The notes: generated by a model not told the origin, from the letters alone. 41,719 nt of DNA from Limnohabitans sp. Rim8 (GCA_945901045.1 CAMDKK010000034.1:1-41719), one strand, 5' to 3'; positions 16,973 through 25,612 are shown, numbered from the stretch's first letter. Numbers and translations: made by a program.

Positions 16973-16990
16973 CCTTCACGAATTTGTCAC
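16973..16990 (+). promoter_or_regulatory. Candidate Pho box of ppk2
   Basis: The plus strand reads CCTTCAC-GAAT-TTGTCAC, matching at 5/7 and 6/7, 35 bp upstream of the ppk2 start codon. The -10 region downstream (AAGATT at 17002-17007) is a poor match. It is back-to-back with the box that faces the olsB-like gene. Confidence 0.5.
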
Positions 16991-17025
16991 ACACCAAAGT
17001 GAAGATTCCCCACTGGAGAAATGCC

Positions 17026-17943
17026 ATGACTGACTTGAACAAACAAAACTTGGATGAAGACCAAATTCGCCGACTGCGAGAAGACTTGCTCGACACGTTG
17101 GATGAAGAGTTTGAGATGGAAATTGACGACCGGCTGTCCGATGTCGGGGCGGAATTCAAAAGTTCCAATGCGGCAGCGCGTGCGCATTACTTTCGCGAAT
17201 TGCTGCGCCTGCAGGGCGAACTGGTCAAGTTGCAAGACTGGGTGGTGGCCACCAAGCAGCGGGTGGTTATTTTGTTTGAAGGCCGTGATGCCGCCGGCAA
17301 AGGCGGCGTGATCAAACGCATCACGCAACGCCTCAACCCCCGCGTATGCCGTGTCGCCGCACTGCCCGCGCCGAACGACCGTGAGCGTACGCAGTGGTAT
17401 TTTCAACGCTACATTGCGCACCTGCCAGCCGCTGGCGAGATCGTCTTGTTTGACCGCAGTTGGTACAACCGCGCTGGCGTCGAACGCGTCATGGGCTTTT
17501 GCAATGACGAGGAGTACGAAGAGTTCTTCCGCTCGGTACCTGAGTTTGAAAAGATGCTGGTCCGCAGTGGACTGACCTTGATCAAGTACTGGTTCTCGAT
17601 CACCGATGACGAGCAGCACGCGCGCTTTTTAGGCCGCATTCACGACCCCTTGAAGCAGTGGAAACTCAGCCCCATGGATCTGGAAAGTCGACGCCGCTGG
17701 GAAGACTACACCCGTGCCAAAGAGACCATGATCGAGAGAACGCATATCCCCGAAGCACCTTGGTGGGTGGTGCAGGCGGTTGACAAAAAAATTGCCCGAC
17801 TCAATTGCATCGACCATCTACTGCAACACTTTGACTACCACGAGATCACGCATGAAGGCGTTCAATTGCCTGCCCGTGTGCGCAATCCAGACTACATTCG
17901 CAATCCAGTCCCTGACAGCATGGTGGTGCCCGAAAAATATTGA
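17026..17943 (+). CDS. ppk2: Polyphosphate kinase 2 (class I PPK2)
   Basis: PPK2 enzymes transfer phosphate between polyphosphate and nucleoside di/monophosphates. The 305-residue single-domain protein has Walker A EGRDAAGKGG (85-94), lid residues after NDRERTQWYFQRYI, and Walker B FDRSWYNRAGVERVMGFC (142-159), typical of the GDP/ADP-phosphorylating class I group. GGAGA upstream fixes the ATG at 17026; an ATG 5 bp earlier is out of frame and an in-frame TTG at 16984 lies inside the Pho box. Together with ppk1 and ppx it gives the cell both synthesis and use of polyphosphate. Confidence 0.95.
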   Translation: MTDLNKQNLDEDQIRRLREDLLDTLDEEFEMEIDDRLSDVGAEFKSSNAAARAHYFRELLRLQGELVKLQDWVVATKQRVVILFEGRDAAGKGGVIKRITQRLNPRVCRVAALPAPNDRERTQWYFQRYIAHLPAAGEIVLFDRSWYNRAGVERVMGFCNDEEYEEFFRSVPEFEKMLVRSGLTLIKYWFSITDDEQHARFLGRIHDPLKQWKLSPMDLESRRRWEDYTRAKETMIERTHIPEAPWWVVQAVDKKIARLNCIDHLLQHFDYHEITHEGVQLPARVRNPDYIRNPVPDSMVVPEKY

Positions 17944-17998
17944 GCGTACAAGCTGCCTTTCAGAGATGACATAAACTTCTTATTTTTGAGGTGAAAGC

Positions 17999-18301
17999 AT
18001 GATTCTCGAACTTGCAGACATTCGCATTGCAACCGGCCAGCAAGCCGCCTTTGAAGAAGCCATTGCACGCGGCCTCAATACTGTGGCCTGCAAAGCACAC
18101 GGCTTCCAAGGGGCCAAGGTCAACCGGGGCATTGAAAGCCCTGAACGTTACGTGTTGCAGATTTTTTGGGACACGCTTGAAGACCACACTGTCGGTTTTC
18201 GGCAATCCCCGTTGTTCACAGAGTGGCGTGCGATTGTGGGTCCTTTTTTCGCAGCCCCACCCGTGGTGGAACATTTTGAGTTGGCCCTCAAATCCGAATG
18301 A
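17999..18301 (+). CDS. Antibiotic biosynthesis monooxygenase (ABM) domain protein
   Basis: The 100-residue protein is a single ABM/dimeric alpha-beta barrel domain (MILELADIRIATGQQAAFEEAIARG ... YVLQIFWDTLEDH ... FRQSPLFTEWRAIVGPFF ... VEHFEL). Such domains form dimers and act on quinols, haem or small aromatics, but many have no known substrate. GAGG 8 bp upstream of the ATG supports the start. It follows ppk2 by 55 bp in the same direction and may be co-transcribed. The function here is unknown. Confidence 0.82.
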   Translation: MILELADIRIATGQQAAFEEAIARGLNTVACKAHGFQGAKVNRGIESPERYVLQIFWDTLEDHTVGFRQSPLFTEWRAIVGPFFAAPPVVEHFELALKSE

Positions 18302-18324
18302 GCGCCAGCCAGCACCAATGACAT

Positions 18325-18776
18325 CAGGGTTTGGTTCACCGCGTCATTGCCCGTGCTGTCTGTGTGATCCACAATGCGGACTTCGCTGTTGGGCTGCCTG
18401 TTCAGGCCTTGCGCAAACTGGTCAGGTACAGGTTGTAAGTTAGGTTTGATGTTGTAGCGCCCGCTGTCGAAAGACATACCGCTCGGTACATACTGTTTGA
18501 ATTGCTTGATTTGTATTTGCGTCACCAGCAGCCCGGTTTAGGCGGTGGCTTTTCCGCTGGCTTGCTTTTTAAGTTCCATATTTTGGACCCGGCATAACCG
18601 CCCAAAGCGCCAAGGGCAACACCCATTGCGGCAGACTGTCTGCTGTCTCCCAACAAAACTCCGGTCAATGCGCCCATACCCGCTCCCATGGCGGTCTCTT
18701 GCTGCTCTTTGGTGGCGCTGGCACACGCTGTGATCAGGGTCGTCGCGACACAGCACAAGGCTACTAAAAAGGGCAA
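18325..18776 (-). pseudogene. Degraded OmpA-family (YiaD-like) lipoprotein pseudogene
   Basis: Two overlapping frames carry parts of one protein. The 5' part has a lipoprotein signal (LITAC lipobox) and a glycine-zipper segment (AMGAGMGALTGVLLGD ... ALGALGGYAGSKIW), and stops at 18522. The 3' part, shifted by one base, carries the beginning of an OmpA-like peptidoglycan-binding domain (VPSGMSFDSGRYNIKP ... VRIVDHTDSTGNDAVNQTL). Intact family members join these with roughly 15-20 further residues and continue about 50 residues after NQTL; both are missing here. The only usable start is TTG with no ribosome site, just after an in-frame stop. So the gene has an internal frameshift/deletion, a lost 3' end and probably a lost start. 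Confidence 0.82.
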
Positions 18777-18914
18777 ATTAGATTTTTATGTTGTATCCAA
18801 GTTGATTGAACAAGTGGATGAACTGATTCGGTCTGAAAGCAACTTCACTTCATCTCAAATTGAACTTTCGTTCTTCTGTACAAGCTCATCAATTGAAACA
18901 AATTATGCAGAGAT

Positions 18915-19361
18915 TCAATTGCTGCTTTGGGCCTTCACCAGTTTAAGGAGCAACTCCATCAGCCGTTTTTGTTCATCGGCATCCAAGGGATCCAGAATTT
19001 GAGTTTGAACCAGAGTGACCTCGGGTTTCATTTTCAAGGTTGCACGTTCACCCTGTCGTGTTAACCACAACAATTTTCGGCGCCGGTCTTTGGCGTCCGC
19101 TTCTCGTCTGATCCACCCTTTGCTCTCTAACCGGCCAATCACAGACCCTGATGTTGCGGCATCGAAAGCGACTTGACCAGACAAGGTGACTTGGTCAATG
19201 CCGGGGGTGTCCATCAAGGCATTCAACACAGCAAATTGAACCGGTGTGACGCCGAAGCTCGACATCCTCTCGGCAAAAACAGACACCGCAATTTGTTGCG
19301 CCCGGCGGATTAAATGGCCGGGGGCATGGGCAAAATCAAAACTTTGAGACATTCGAGGCAT
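18915..19361 (-). CDS. MarR-family transcriptional regulator
   Basis: The 148-residue protein has the MarR winged helix-turn-helix arrangement: an N-terminal dimerisation helix (APGHLIRRAQQIAVSVFAE), the HTH around TPGIDQVTLSGQVAFDAATSGSVIGRLESKGWI and the wing RREADAKDRRRKLLWLT. MarR proteins usually repress a neighbouring gene and release DNA on binding aromatic ligands. It is divergent from the fumarylacetoacetate-hydrolase-family gene and TRAP transporter (225-bp gap), so control of that operon is plausible but unproven. Confidence 0.9.
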   Translation of the reverse strand: MPRMSQSFDFAHAPGHLIRRAQQIAVSVFAERMSSFGVTPVQFAVLNALMDTPGIDQVTLSGQVAFDAATSGSVIGRLESKGWIRREADAKDRRRKLLWLTRQGERATLKMKPEVTLVQTQILDPLDADEQKRLMELLLKLVKAQSSN

Positions 19362-19456
19362 TTACAGCAGCTTGCTTGAAATAAGTGCATTCATGATACG
19401 GCTAATCAATTCGGCCCTGATAAATCTGCAGATGTCGAGTTGAACCTGACATTTCT

Positions 19457-19483
19457 GTCATCCCGGACTCGATCCGGGACGAC
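19457..19483. repeat. REP-like palindrome (TCCCGGA-N5-TCCGGGA)
   Basis: A 7-bp perfect inverted repeat TCCCGGA/TCCGGGA with 5-bp loop is extended outward by GTC/GAC after one unpaired base on each side. It lies in the gap between the MarR gene and the FAH-family gene. This GTCATCCCGGA...TCCGGGA pattern is like the short intergenic palindromes dispersed in many proteobacterial genomes. No second copy was noticed in this window. Confidence 0.6.
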
Positions 19484-19586
19484 ACAAACAGAGGCTGCTT
19501 TGAAATTTCAACATCCATCGGACTGAATCCCTGATACCGTGACAAAACTGCCCTCTAAAATTGCCACCACTTTCTGAAAGATTGAC

Positions 19587-20282
19587 ATGAGCTATTTGTT
19601 CACCCCTCCTGCAACCGTTTCCGTCCCCGTTTTGGGACTGCCTGCGCGTTTTCCAGTGCATCGGATTTATTGCGTCGGACGCAACTATGAAGAGCATGCC
19701 AAAGAGATGGGCTTCACTGGGCGTGAGCCTCCCTTCTTCTTTTTAAAGCCCGCAGACGCGCTGATTGTGGTCGATGAAGGCCAAACCGGTGTTCAACCCT
19801 ACCCCACCCTGACGAACAACCTCCACCATGAAATTGAATTGGTCGTGGCCATCGGCACAGGCGGCAAGAACATCCCAGCGGCAGAGGCTTTCAAACACAT
19901 ATATGGCTACGCCGTTGGCTTGGACATGACCCGCCGCGATTTGCAAAATGAAATGAAAAAGCAAGGCAGACCTTGGTGCATAGGCAAAGCTTTTGACCAC
20001 TCGGCCCCGATTGGAGCCATCACTCCCTTAGCGCAAGCAGGCGACATTGCGAACGCAGAAATTTCTTTGCAGGTCAATGGCGCAGACCGCCAGCGCAGCC
20101 ACATTTCCAAATTGATCTGGAACATTGCTGAAACCATTGAGCACTTGTCAATGGCCTGGGAATTACAAGCAGGCGACCTGATTTACACCGGAACGCCTGA
20201 AGGCGTGGCCGCAGTGGTAGCCGGTGACACCTTGGTCGGGCACGTTGCGGGACTGGGTTCGCTGACCGTTCAAGTCCGCTGA
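19587..20282 (+). CDS. Fumarylacetoacetate hydrolase (FAH)-family protein
   Basis: The 231-residue protein has the FAH-family catalytic fold: RIYCVGRNYEEHAKEMG (about 26-42), PFFFLKPADALI, HHEIELVVAIG with the metal-binding Glu residues, YAVGLDMTRRDLQ, KAFDHSAPIGAI and GDLIYTGTPEGVA. Members hydrolyse acylpyruvates such as fumarylpyruvate or decarboxylate oxaloacetate. It precedes dctQ by 63 bp in the same direction, so it may act on a compound brought in by the TRAP transporter. The exact substrate cannot be read from the sequence. Confidence 0.92.
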   Translation: MSYLFTPPATVSVPVLGLPARFPVHRIYCVGRNYEEHAKEMGFTGREPPFFFLKPADALIVVDEGQTGVQPYPTLTNNLHHEIELVVAIGTGGKNIPAAEAFKHIYGYAVGLDMTRRDLQNEMKKQGRPWCIGKAFDHSAPIGAITPLAQAGDIANAEISLQVNGADRQRSHISKLIWNIAETIEHLSMAWELQAGDLIYTGTPEGVAAVVAGDTLVGHVAGLGSLTVQVR

Positions 20283-20345
20283 CAGGCCCTGTATTGCTCA
20301 GGGCGGTAGTATCATCGGCCATCTTTTACTTGACGAGTTCCTGCT

Positions 20346-20828
20346 TTGAAGATCCTTACCACCTTGTCCAGGCTGTGTGCCATTTTGGCGGGCATGCTGC
20401 TGACAGGCATCACGCTGATGACTTGTTACAGCCTGATTGGCCGCAACACCACGGGCGTCACAATCTCTGGAGATTTTGAGCTGACCGGTGTCGCAACTGG
20501 CGCAGCCATTGCCCTGTTCATGCCTTTGTGCCAGCTCAAGCGTGGCAACATCATTGTTGACTTTTTCACAGCCAAAGTCAGCGATCGTACCAATGCGCAA
20601 CTCGACCGATTTGGCGCACTCATGTTGTCAACCACCTTCGCCTTGTTGTCTTGGCGCACCAGCTTGGGGGGGCTGAGCGCTTACGAAACGCAATCCGGCA
20701 CCATGATGCTGGGCTTTCCAGAATGGATAGTCTATGTGGCCATGGTTCCTCCCTTTATTTTGACCGCCGTGATCGCGCTGGCACAAGCCATTCGCAGTGA
20801 AACCGATGCGCAAGGAGCATCCGCATGA
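20346..20828 (+). CDS. dctQ: TRAP transporter small permease DctQ
   Basis: The 160-residue protein has four predicted membrane helices and the DctQ segment around CYSLIGRNTTGVTISGDFELTG. It is the small membrane subunit of a tripartite ATP-independent periplasmic transporter. The start is TTG at 20346 (MKILTTLSRL), chosen because the first membrane helix follows directly; the ribosome site is weak. It overlaps dctM by 4 bp. Confidence 0.9.
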   Translation: MKILTTLSRLCAILAGMLLTGITLMTCYSLIGRNTTGVTISGDFELTGVATGAAIALFMPLCQLKRGNIIVDFFTAKVSDRTNAQLDRFGALMLSTTFALLSWRTSLGGLSAYETQSGTMMLGFPEWIVYVAMVPPFILTAVIALAQAIRSETDAQGASA

Positions 20829-22144
20829 CCGCCATCACCATGGCCTTGTCAATTTTTGGCGTGATGCTGGTCTTAATGGCCATTCGTATCCCCATCGCCG
20901 TGGCCATGTTTGGCGCGGGCACTGCGGGCTATTTGATGCAAACCGGCTGGGGAGCGTATTCGAATTTTCTCAACACGCAGGCTTTTGCGCGATTTGCAAG
21001 CTACGACTTGTCGGTCATTCCGCTGTTCATTTTGATGGGCCACTTTGCCACGCAAGGGGGCATCAGCAAATCTTTGTTCCAGTTTGCGGCCAGTGTGATG
21101 GGTGGATTCAAAGGCGGTTTGGCCATGGCGGCTGTCTTGGCCAGTGCCGCTTTTGGAGCGATTTGCGGTTCATCGGTGGCCACTGCGGCCACCATCACGG
21201 GCGTTGCCCTGCCTGAAATGAAACGCCATGGTTATTCTGGGCGTTTATCGACGGGGACTTTGGCAGCGGGCGGCACCTTGGGGATTTTGATCCCTCCCTC
21301 CGTGCCCTTGGTGATTTACGCCATTTTGGCCGAGCAAAACATTGCCAAATTGTTTGCTGCGGCAATGGTGCCCGGCATCATTGCCATGTGTGGCTACATG
21401 ATTGCCATAGCCATTTATGTCCGCGTTGTGCCCGGACAAGCCCCAGAAGTGGACGCACATCGCGAAAAGATGAGCCTGAATGACATGATGGGTATTGTGC
21501 CTATCGCCGTCATTTTCATGCTTGTCTTTGGTGGTATCTATGGCGGCTATTTCACTCCCACCGAAGGTGCGGGTGTCGGCGCCGCTTCCACTTTTGTGGC
21601 CGCATTGCTCAAGCGCGAAATCACTTGGCCCAAATTCAAGGAATGCTTTTACGCCACCGCCGAAAGCTCGGCCATGATCTTCTTGATCTTTATCGGCGCT
21701 GACGTGATGAATTCATCGCTTGCCCTGACCCAAGTGCCCAACCAATTGGCTGCGGTGGTTGCAAGCTGGGGGCTCTCTCCGCTGATGGTGGTCACGGCCA
21801 TCTTGCTTTTCTATGTGGTGCTCGGCGCTGTGATGGACGAACTCAGCATGATCTTGCTGACCATTCCGATCTTCTTCCCCATGATCATGGGCTTGGACTT
21901 TGGCATGCCCAAAGAGTCCGTGGCCATTTGGTTTGGCATCATGGTGTTGATGACCGTCGGCTTTGGCATGCTGGCACCGCCTGTGGGTTTGAACGTCTAT
22001 GTGGTCAACACCATGGCCAAAGACGTGCCCATTTCTGAGAGTTACAAAGGCGTGATGCCTTTCCTGATCAGCGACACCATCCGCACGACCTTGCTGCTGT
22101 TTTTCCCCGGTATTGCTTTGTGGCTGATCCAGTATGTTGCATAG
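20825..22144 (+). CDS. dctM: TRAP transporter large permease DctM
   Basis: The 439-residue protein is the DctM channel subunit with about 12 membrane segments. Family motifs include IPLFILMGHFATQGGISKSLF, AFGAICGSSVATAATI, GTLGILIPPSVPLVIYAI, YFTPTEGAGVGA and MLAPPVGLNVYVVN. It uses an ion gradient to move substrate delivered by the DctP protein. The ATG overlaps the dctQ stop (ATGA). Confidence 0.95.
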   Translation: MTAITMALSIFGVMLVLMAIRIPIAVAMFGAGTAGYLMQTGWGAYSNFLNTQAFARFASYDLSVIPLFILMGHFATQGGISKSLFQFAASVMGGFKGGLAMAAVLASAAFGAICGSSVATAATITGVALPEMKRHGYSGRLSTGTLAAGGTLGILIPPSVPLVIYAILAEQNIAKLFAAAMVPGIIAMCGYMIAIAIYVRVVPGQAPEVDAHREKMSLNDMMGIVPIAVIFMLVFGGIYGGYFTPTEGAGVGAASTFVAALLKREITWPKFKECFYATAESSAMIFLIFIGADVMNSSLALTQVPNQLAAVVASWGLSPLMVVTAILLFYVVLGAVMDELSMILLTIPIFFPMIMGLDFGMPKESVAIWFGIMVLMTVGFGMLAPPVGLNVYVVNTMAKDVPISESYKGVMPFLISDTIRTTLLLFFPGIALWLIQYVA

Positions 22145-22207
22145 TTACCCTGATATGAATTTCGCTGAAATGGCGTACTATTCCTCTCATCTTTTGGAGA
22201 CCCTCAC

Positions 22208-23287
22208 ATGATTCAACGTCGCAAATTACTCAAAACAGGCGCTGCTGTTGCCTTGGCCGCACCGGTTCTGAACAGCCAAGCCCAACAAACCGTCACCCTG
22301 AAGTTTCACACCTTCATGGCTCCAATGTCCAATGTGTGGCTGAACATGCACAAAGCATGGATGAACAAGGTCGAAAAAGACTCTGGTGGTCGCATCAAGT
22401 TCGAAGCCTATCCCGCCATGCAGTTGGGCGGCACACCTGTGCAGTTGTACGACCAGGTGCGCGATGGTGTGGTCGATGTCGTTTGGACCTTGCCGGGCAG
22501 CACTGCAGGACGTTTTCCGCGCGTTGAAGTGTTTGAGCTGCCTTTCATGATGACCAATGCCGAAGCCACTTCCAAGGCTTACTGGGAATACATCCAGACC
22601 ATGGCCGCTGACGAATTCAAGGACACCCAAGTCATTGCCTTGCAAGTCCATGGTCCTGGCGTGATTCACACCACTGACAAACCCGTCAAGAACACAGCCG
22701 ACATGAAGGGCCTGAAGGTGCGCGCGCCCACACGCCAGATTACCAAGCTTTTGGGTACTTTGGGTGCGATTCCCGTCGGAATGCCTTTGCCTGGGATTCC
22801 AGACGCGCTTTCCAAAGGCACCATCAACGGTGCTGTGGTCCCTTGGGAAGTCGTTCCCTCGGTCAAGGTAAATGAATTGACCAAATACCACGCCGAGTTC
22901 GACCCTGCAGGTGGCTCTTTGTACACCACCACCTTTGTGATGGCCATGAACAAGGCCAAGTACAACGCATTGCCCGCTGACTTGAAGAAAGTCATTGATG
23001 ACAACAGTGGCATCGAAACCTCCGGCTGGTTAGGCAAAGTTCAGCAAGAAGGTGATGTAGCCGGTCGCAAGTCGGCCTCGGACCGCAACAACACCATCTT
23101 TACCATCAGTGCAGAAGAAGCACAGGACTTCCGCCGTAAATCCCGCTCTTTGGAAATTGAGTGGATTGAAGACATGAACAAACGTGGCTTTGATGGTCGC
23201 AAACTCATTGATACCGCGCGTGCTTTGATTGAAAAACACACCAAGGCACAAGAGACATCAGCAAAGAAACCCGCCAAAAAGGCTTAA
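22208..23287 (+). CDS. dctP: TRAP transporter substrate-binding protein DctP (Tat-type signal)
   Basis: The 359-residue protein begins with a twin-arginine signal (MIQRRKLLKTGAAVALAAPVLNSQAQ) and has the DctP fold, including the conserved LKVRAPTRQITKLLGTLGAIPVGMPLPGI and TINGAVVPWEVVPS segments, where the invariant Arg binds the carboxylate of the ligand. GGAG lies 8 bp before the ATG. The C-terminus ends in a short Lys/Ala tail (SAKKPAKKA). It lies 63 bp after dctM and is followed by an intrinsic terminator, which closes the fah-dctQMP operon. The ligand is an organic acid of unknown identity. Confidence 0.94.
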   Translation: MIQRRKLLKTGAAVALAAPVLNSQAQQTVTLKFHTFMAPMSNVWLNMHKAWMNKVEKDSGGRIKFEAYPAMQLGGTPVQLYDQVRDGVVDVVWTLPGSTAGRFPRVEVFELPFMMTNAEATSKAYWEYIQTMAADEFKDTQVIALQVHGPGVIHTTDKPVKNTADMKGLKVRAPTRQITKLLGTLGAIPVGMPLPGIPDALSKGTINGAVVPWEVVPSVKVNELTKYHAEFDPAGGSLYTTTFVMAMNKAKYNALPADLKKVIDDNSGIETSGWLGKVQQEGDVAGRKSASDRNNTIFTISAEEAQDFRRKSRSLEIEWIEDMNKRGFDGRKLIDTARALIEKHTKAQETSAKKPAKKA

Positions 23288-23307
23288 CTTGAGACGGTCA
23301 GGTTCAA

Positions 23308-23332
23308 AGGGCTCCTGATGGAGCCCTTTTTT
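23308..23332 (+). terminator. Rho-independent terminator after dctP
   Basis: A perfect 8-bp stem AGGGCTCC/GGAGCCCT with TGAT loop is followed by a run of six T (the first pairs in the stem). It lies 21 bp after the dctP stop and ends the fah-dctQMP transcript. Confidence 0.93.
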
Positions 23333-23368
23333 ATACCTCATGGATTGAATCCCTTTAAACTGCACACC

Positions 23369-23914
23369 ATGCACCGCAGCCCTATTCAATTTTGTAAAAC
23401 ATGCGCCGCTCCTGTGGCTTATCGACTTCCAGACGATGGCGATACCCGAGAACGCGCCATTTGTACCGCCTGCCATGTGGTGCATTACGAGAACCCTTTG
23501 AATGTGGTGGGCACCGTGCCTGTTTGGGGTGATCAGGTTCTTTTGTGCAAAAGAAACATTGAACCCCGAAAAGGCAAATGGACACTGCCCGCCGGTTTCA
23601 TGGAACTGGGCGAAACGACCGAACAAGGCGCTGCGCGCGAAACACGCGAAGAAGCCGGGGCTGAATTCAAGGTTCAGGCCTTGTTCACAGTCATGAGTGT
23701 GCCGCGCGTGGGGCAAGTGCATCTGTACTACCTCGCACAACTGAGCCATGACCGGTTTGACCCGGGTCACGAAACCCAAGAGGCCAGACTCTTCAGCGAA
23801 GCAGAAATTCCTTGGAGCGAATTGGCCTTTCGCACGGTCAAAGAGACGCTGGAACACTACTTTGCTGACCGCGCATCGGGCCAATTCAAAGTGCACGCTT
23901 TTGACATCGAATAA
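23369..23914 (+). CDS. Nudix hydrolase with N-terminal zinc ribbon
   Basis: The 181-residue protein has an N-terminal zinc-ribbon (CKTC at about 10-13 and CTAC at about 36-39) followed by a Nudix domain with a complete Nudix box (GFMELGETTEQGAARETREEAG). Nudix enzymes hydrolyse nucleoside diphosphate derivatives; zinc-ribbon members include NADH pyrophosphatase-like and ADP-ribose enzymes. The ATG at 23369 is chosen because the upstream in-frame region lies inside the terminator. Substrate is unknown. It converges on the acyl-CoA synthetase gene. Confidence 0.9.
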   Translation: MHRSPIQFCKTCAAPVAYRLPDDGDTRERAICTACHVVHYENPLNVVGTVPVWGDQVLLCKRNIEPRKGKWTLPAGFMELGETTEQGAARETREEAGAEFKVQALFTVMSVPRVGQVHLYYLAQLSHDRFDPGHETQEARLFSEAEIPWSELAFRTVKETLEHYFADRASGQFKVHAFDIE

Positions 23915-23953
23915 TCGCTGACCCCAAAGGCATGTGTTGCAGGGGTCTGCGCT

Positions 23954-25612
23954 TCAAACATCGATCGCCACGGCAGAACCTGCCAATTTGCGCAATTCAA
24001 ATTTTTGAATCTTTCCGGTACTGGTTTTCGGCAGTTCGCCAAACACAATCGCGCGGGGCACTTTAAAGCCCGCCAAATGCTGTTTGCAATGTGCCACCAT
24101 GGCTTGGGCGGTGGTGGTCGCGCCGGCTTTGAGTTCCACAAAAGCACAGGGCGTCTCGCCCCAACGCGCATCGGGCTTGGCAACGACTGCGGCGGCCAGT
24201 ACATCGGGGTGGCGGTACAAAACATCTTCGACCTCGATCGACGAAATGTTTTCGCCGCCCGAGATGATGATGTCTTTGCTGCGGTCCTTGATTTTGATGT
24301 AGCCATCGGGGTACTGCACAGCCAAATCGCCACTGTGGAACCAACCGCCAGCAAACGCTTCTTGCGTTGCTTTGGGGTTTTTCAAATAACCCTTCATGGC
24401 GATGTTGCCTTTGAACATGATTTCGCCCATCGTCTCGCCGTCATGGGGAACAGGCTTGAGGGTTTCCGGGTCCAGCACACACACTTCGCGCTCGAGGTGA
24501 TAGCGCACACCTTGGCGCGCATTCAAACGGGCTCGGTCACCGATCGGCAATTTTTGCCACTCCTCGTGTTTGGCGCATACCGTGGCAGGGCCATAGACTT
24601 CGGTTAACCCATAGACATGGGTCAAGTCAAAACCCATTTGCTCCATGCCTTCAATCATCGAGGCCGGTGGGGCAGCGCCCGCCACCATGGCTTTGATGCC
24701 TGATGGCAATCCCCGTTTCATTTCATCCGGCGCGTTGACCAGCAAGCCATGAACGATGGGTGCGCCGCAGTAATGCGTCACGCCATGCTCACGCATCATG
24801 TCAAAAATGCTTTGTGCGTCCACTTTGCGTAAACACACATTCACGGCGGCACGGGCGGCCAAGGTCCAAGGAAAGCACCAACCATTGCAATGAAACATGG
24901 GCAGCGACCACAGGTACGCGGCATGTTTGGGCATGTCCCATTCCAAAATATTGGAAATCGCATTGGTGGCCGCACCGCGGTGGTGGTAGACCACGCCTTT
25001 GGGGTTGCCAGTGGTGCCGCTGGTGTAGTTCAAGGCGATGGCATCCCATTCGTTGTCCGGCAACTGCCAGGCAAAATGAGGATCGCCCTTGGCCAAGAAG
25101 GCTTCGTAGTCGATCTGCCCCTGACCTCCTGACGGCCCACTGTAAAGGGGATCAATCACATCGATCACCAGCAAGGGCCGGGTCGATTGACGCAGCGCTA
25201 AAGCTTTGTGAAGGATGCCTGAAAATTCCGGGTCCACGATCACCACTTTGGCCTCCCCGTGGTCCAGCATGAAAGCCACGGTCTCGGGGTCCAACCGGGT
25301 GTTCAAGGCGTTCAACACAGCGCCAGCCATAGGGATACCAAAATGGGCCTCCACCATCGGGGGCGTGTTGGGCAGCATCACGGCGACAGTGTCGTTCTTC
25401 CCAACACCCGCTAAAACCAGTGCACTTGCGAGTTGACGACAACGGTCATAGGTCACACCCCAAGTCTGACGAACGGCCTGAGGGCCCAAGCCATGCACAA
25501 CGGCGAGCCGATCCGGGTAGACCTGGGCCGTGCGCTCAATAAAGGTCAGCGGTGACATGGCTGCAAAATTAGCAGCCGTTTGGGGTAAGTCCAGATCGAA
25601 CATCGAAGTCAT
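23954..25612 (-). CDS. Acyl-CoA synthetase (AMP-forming, ANL superfamily)
   Basis: The 552-residue protein is a two-domain AMP-forming acid:CoA ligase. Seen are the P-loop LNYTSGTTGNPKGVVYHHRG, the A5 motif HVYGLTEVYGPATVC, WFHSGDLAVQYPDGYIKIKDRSKDIIISGGENIS (A7-A8, with hinge), and the catalytic Lys near the C-terminus in PKTSTGKIQKFELR. It resembles the medium-chain/methylmercaptopropionyl-CoA ligase-like group. AAGGAG lies 7 bp before ATG 25612; the upstream in-frame extension to 25663 lacks similarity. The preferred acid cannot be told from sequence. Confidence 0.93.
   Translation of the reverse strand: MTSMFDLDLPQTAANFAAMSPLTFIERTAQVYPDRLAVVHGLGPQAVRQTWGVTYDRCRQLASALVLAGVGKNDTVAVMLPNTPPMVEAHFGIPMAGAVLNALNTRLDPETVAFMLDHGEAKVVIVDPEFSGILHKALALRQSTRPLLVIDVIDPLYSGPSGGQGQIDYEAFLAKGDPHFAWQLPDNEWDAIALNYTSGTTGNPKGVVYHHRGAATNAISNILEWDMPKHAAYLWSLPMFHCNGWCFPWTLAARAAVNVCLRKVDAQSIFDMMREHGVTHYCGAPIVHGLLVNAPDEMKRGLPSGIKAMVAGAAPPASMIEGMEQMGFDLTHVYGLTEVYGPATVCAKHEEWQKLPIGDRARLNARQGVRYHLEREVCVLDPETLKPVPHDGETMGEIMFKGNIAMKGYLKNPKATQEAFAGGWFHSGDLAVQYPDGYIKIKDRSKDIIISGGENISSIEVEDVLYRHPDVLAAAVVAKPDARWGETPCAFVELKAGATTTAQAMVAHCKQHLAGFKVPRAIVFGELPKTSTGKIQKFELRKLAGSAVAIDV

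Noticed and set aside
18688-19002. 104-codon plus-strand frame across the gap between the OmpA pseudogene and marR
   Set aside because: Overlaps the pseudogene 5' end and the marR 3' end antisense; only 138 bp (18777-18914) is free of genes and I see no gene there.
20286-20304. Hairpin GCCCTG...CAGGGC after the FAH-family gene
   Set aside because: Short stem, long loop and no T tract; dctQ follows at 63 bp in the same direction, so it is not a convincing terminator.
23923-23952. Inverted GACCCC/GGGGTC between the Nudix and acyl-CoA synthetase genes as terminator
   Set aside because: Six-bp arms with a 16-base loop and no T tract; too weak to call.
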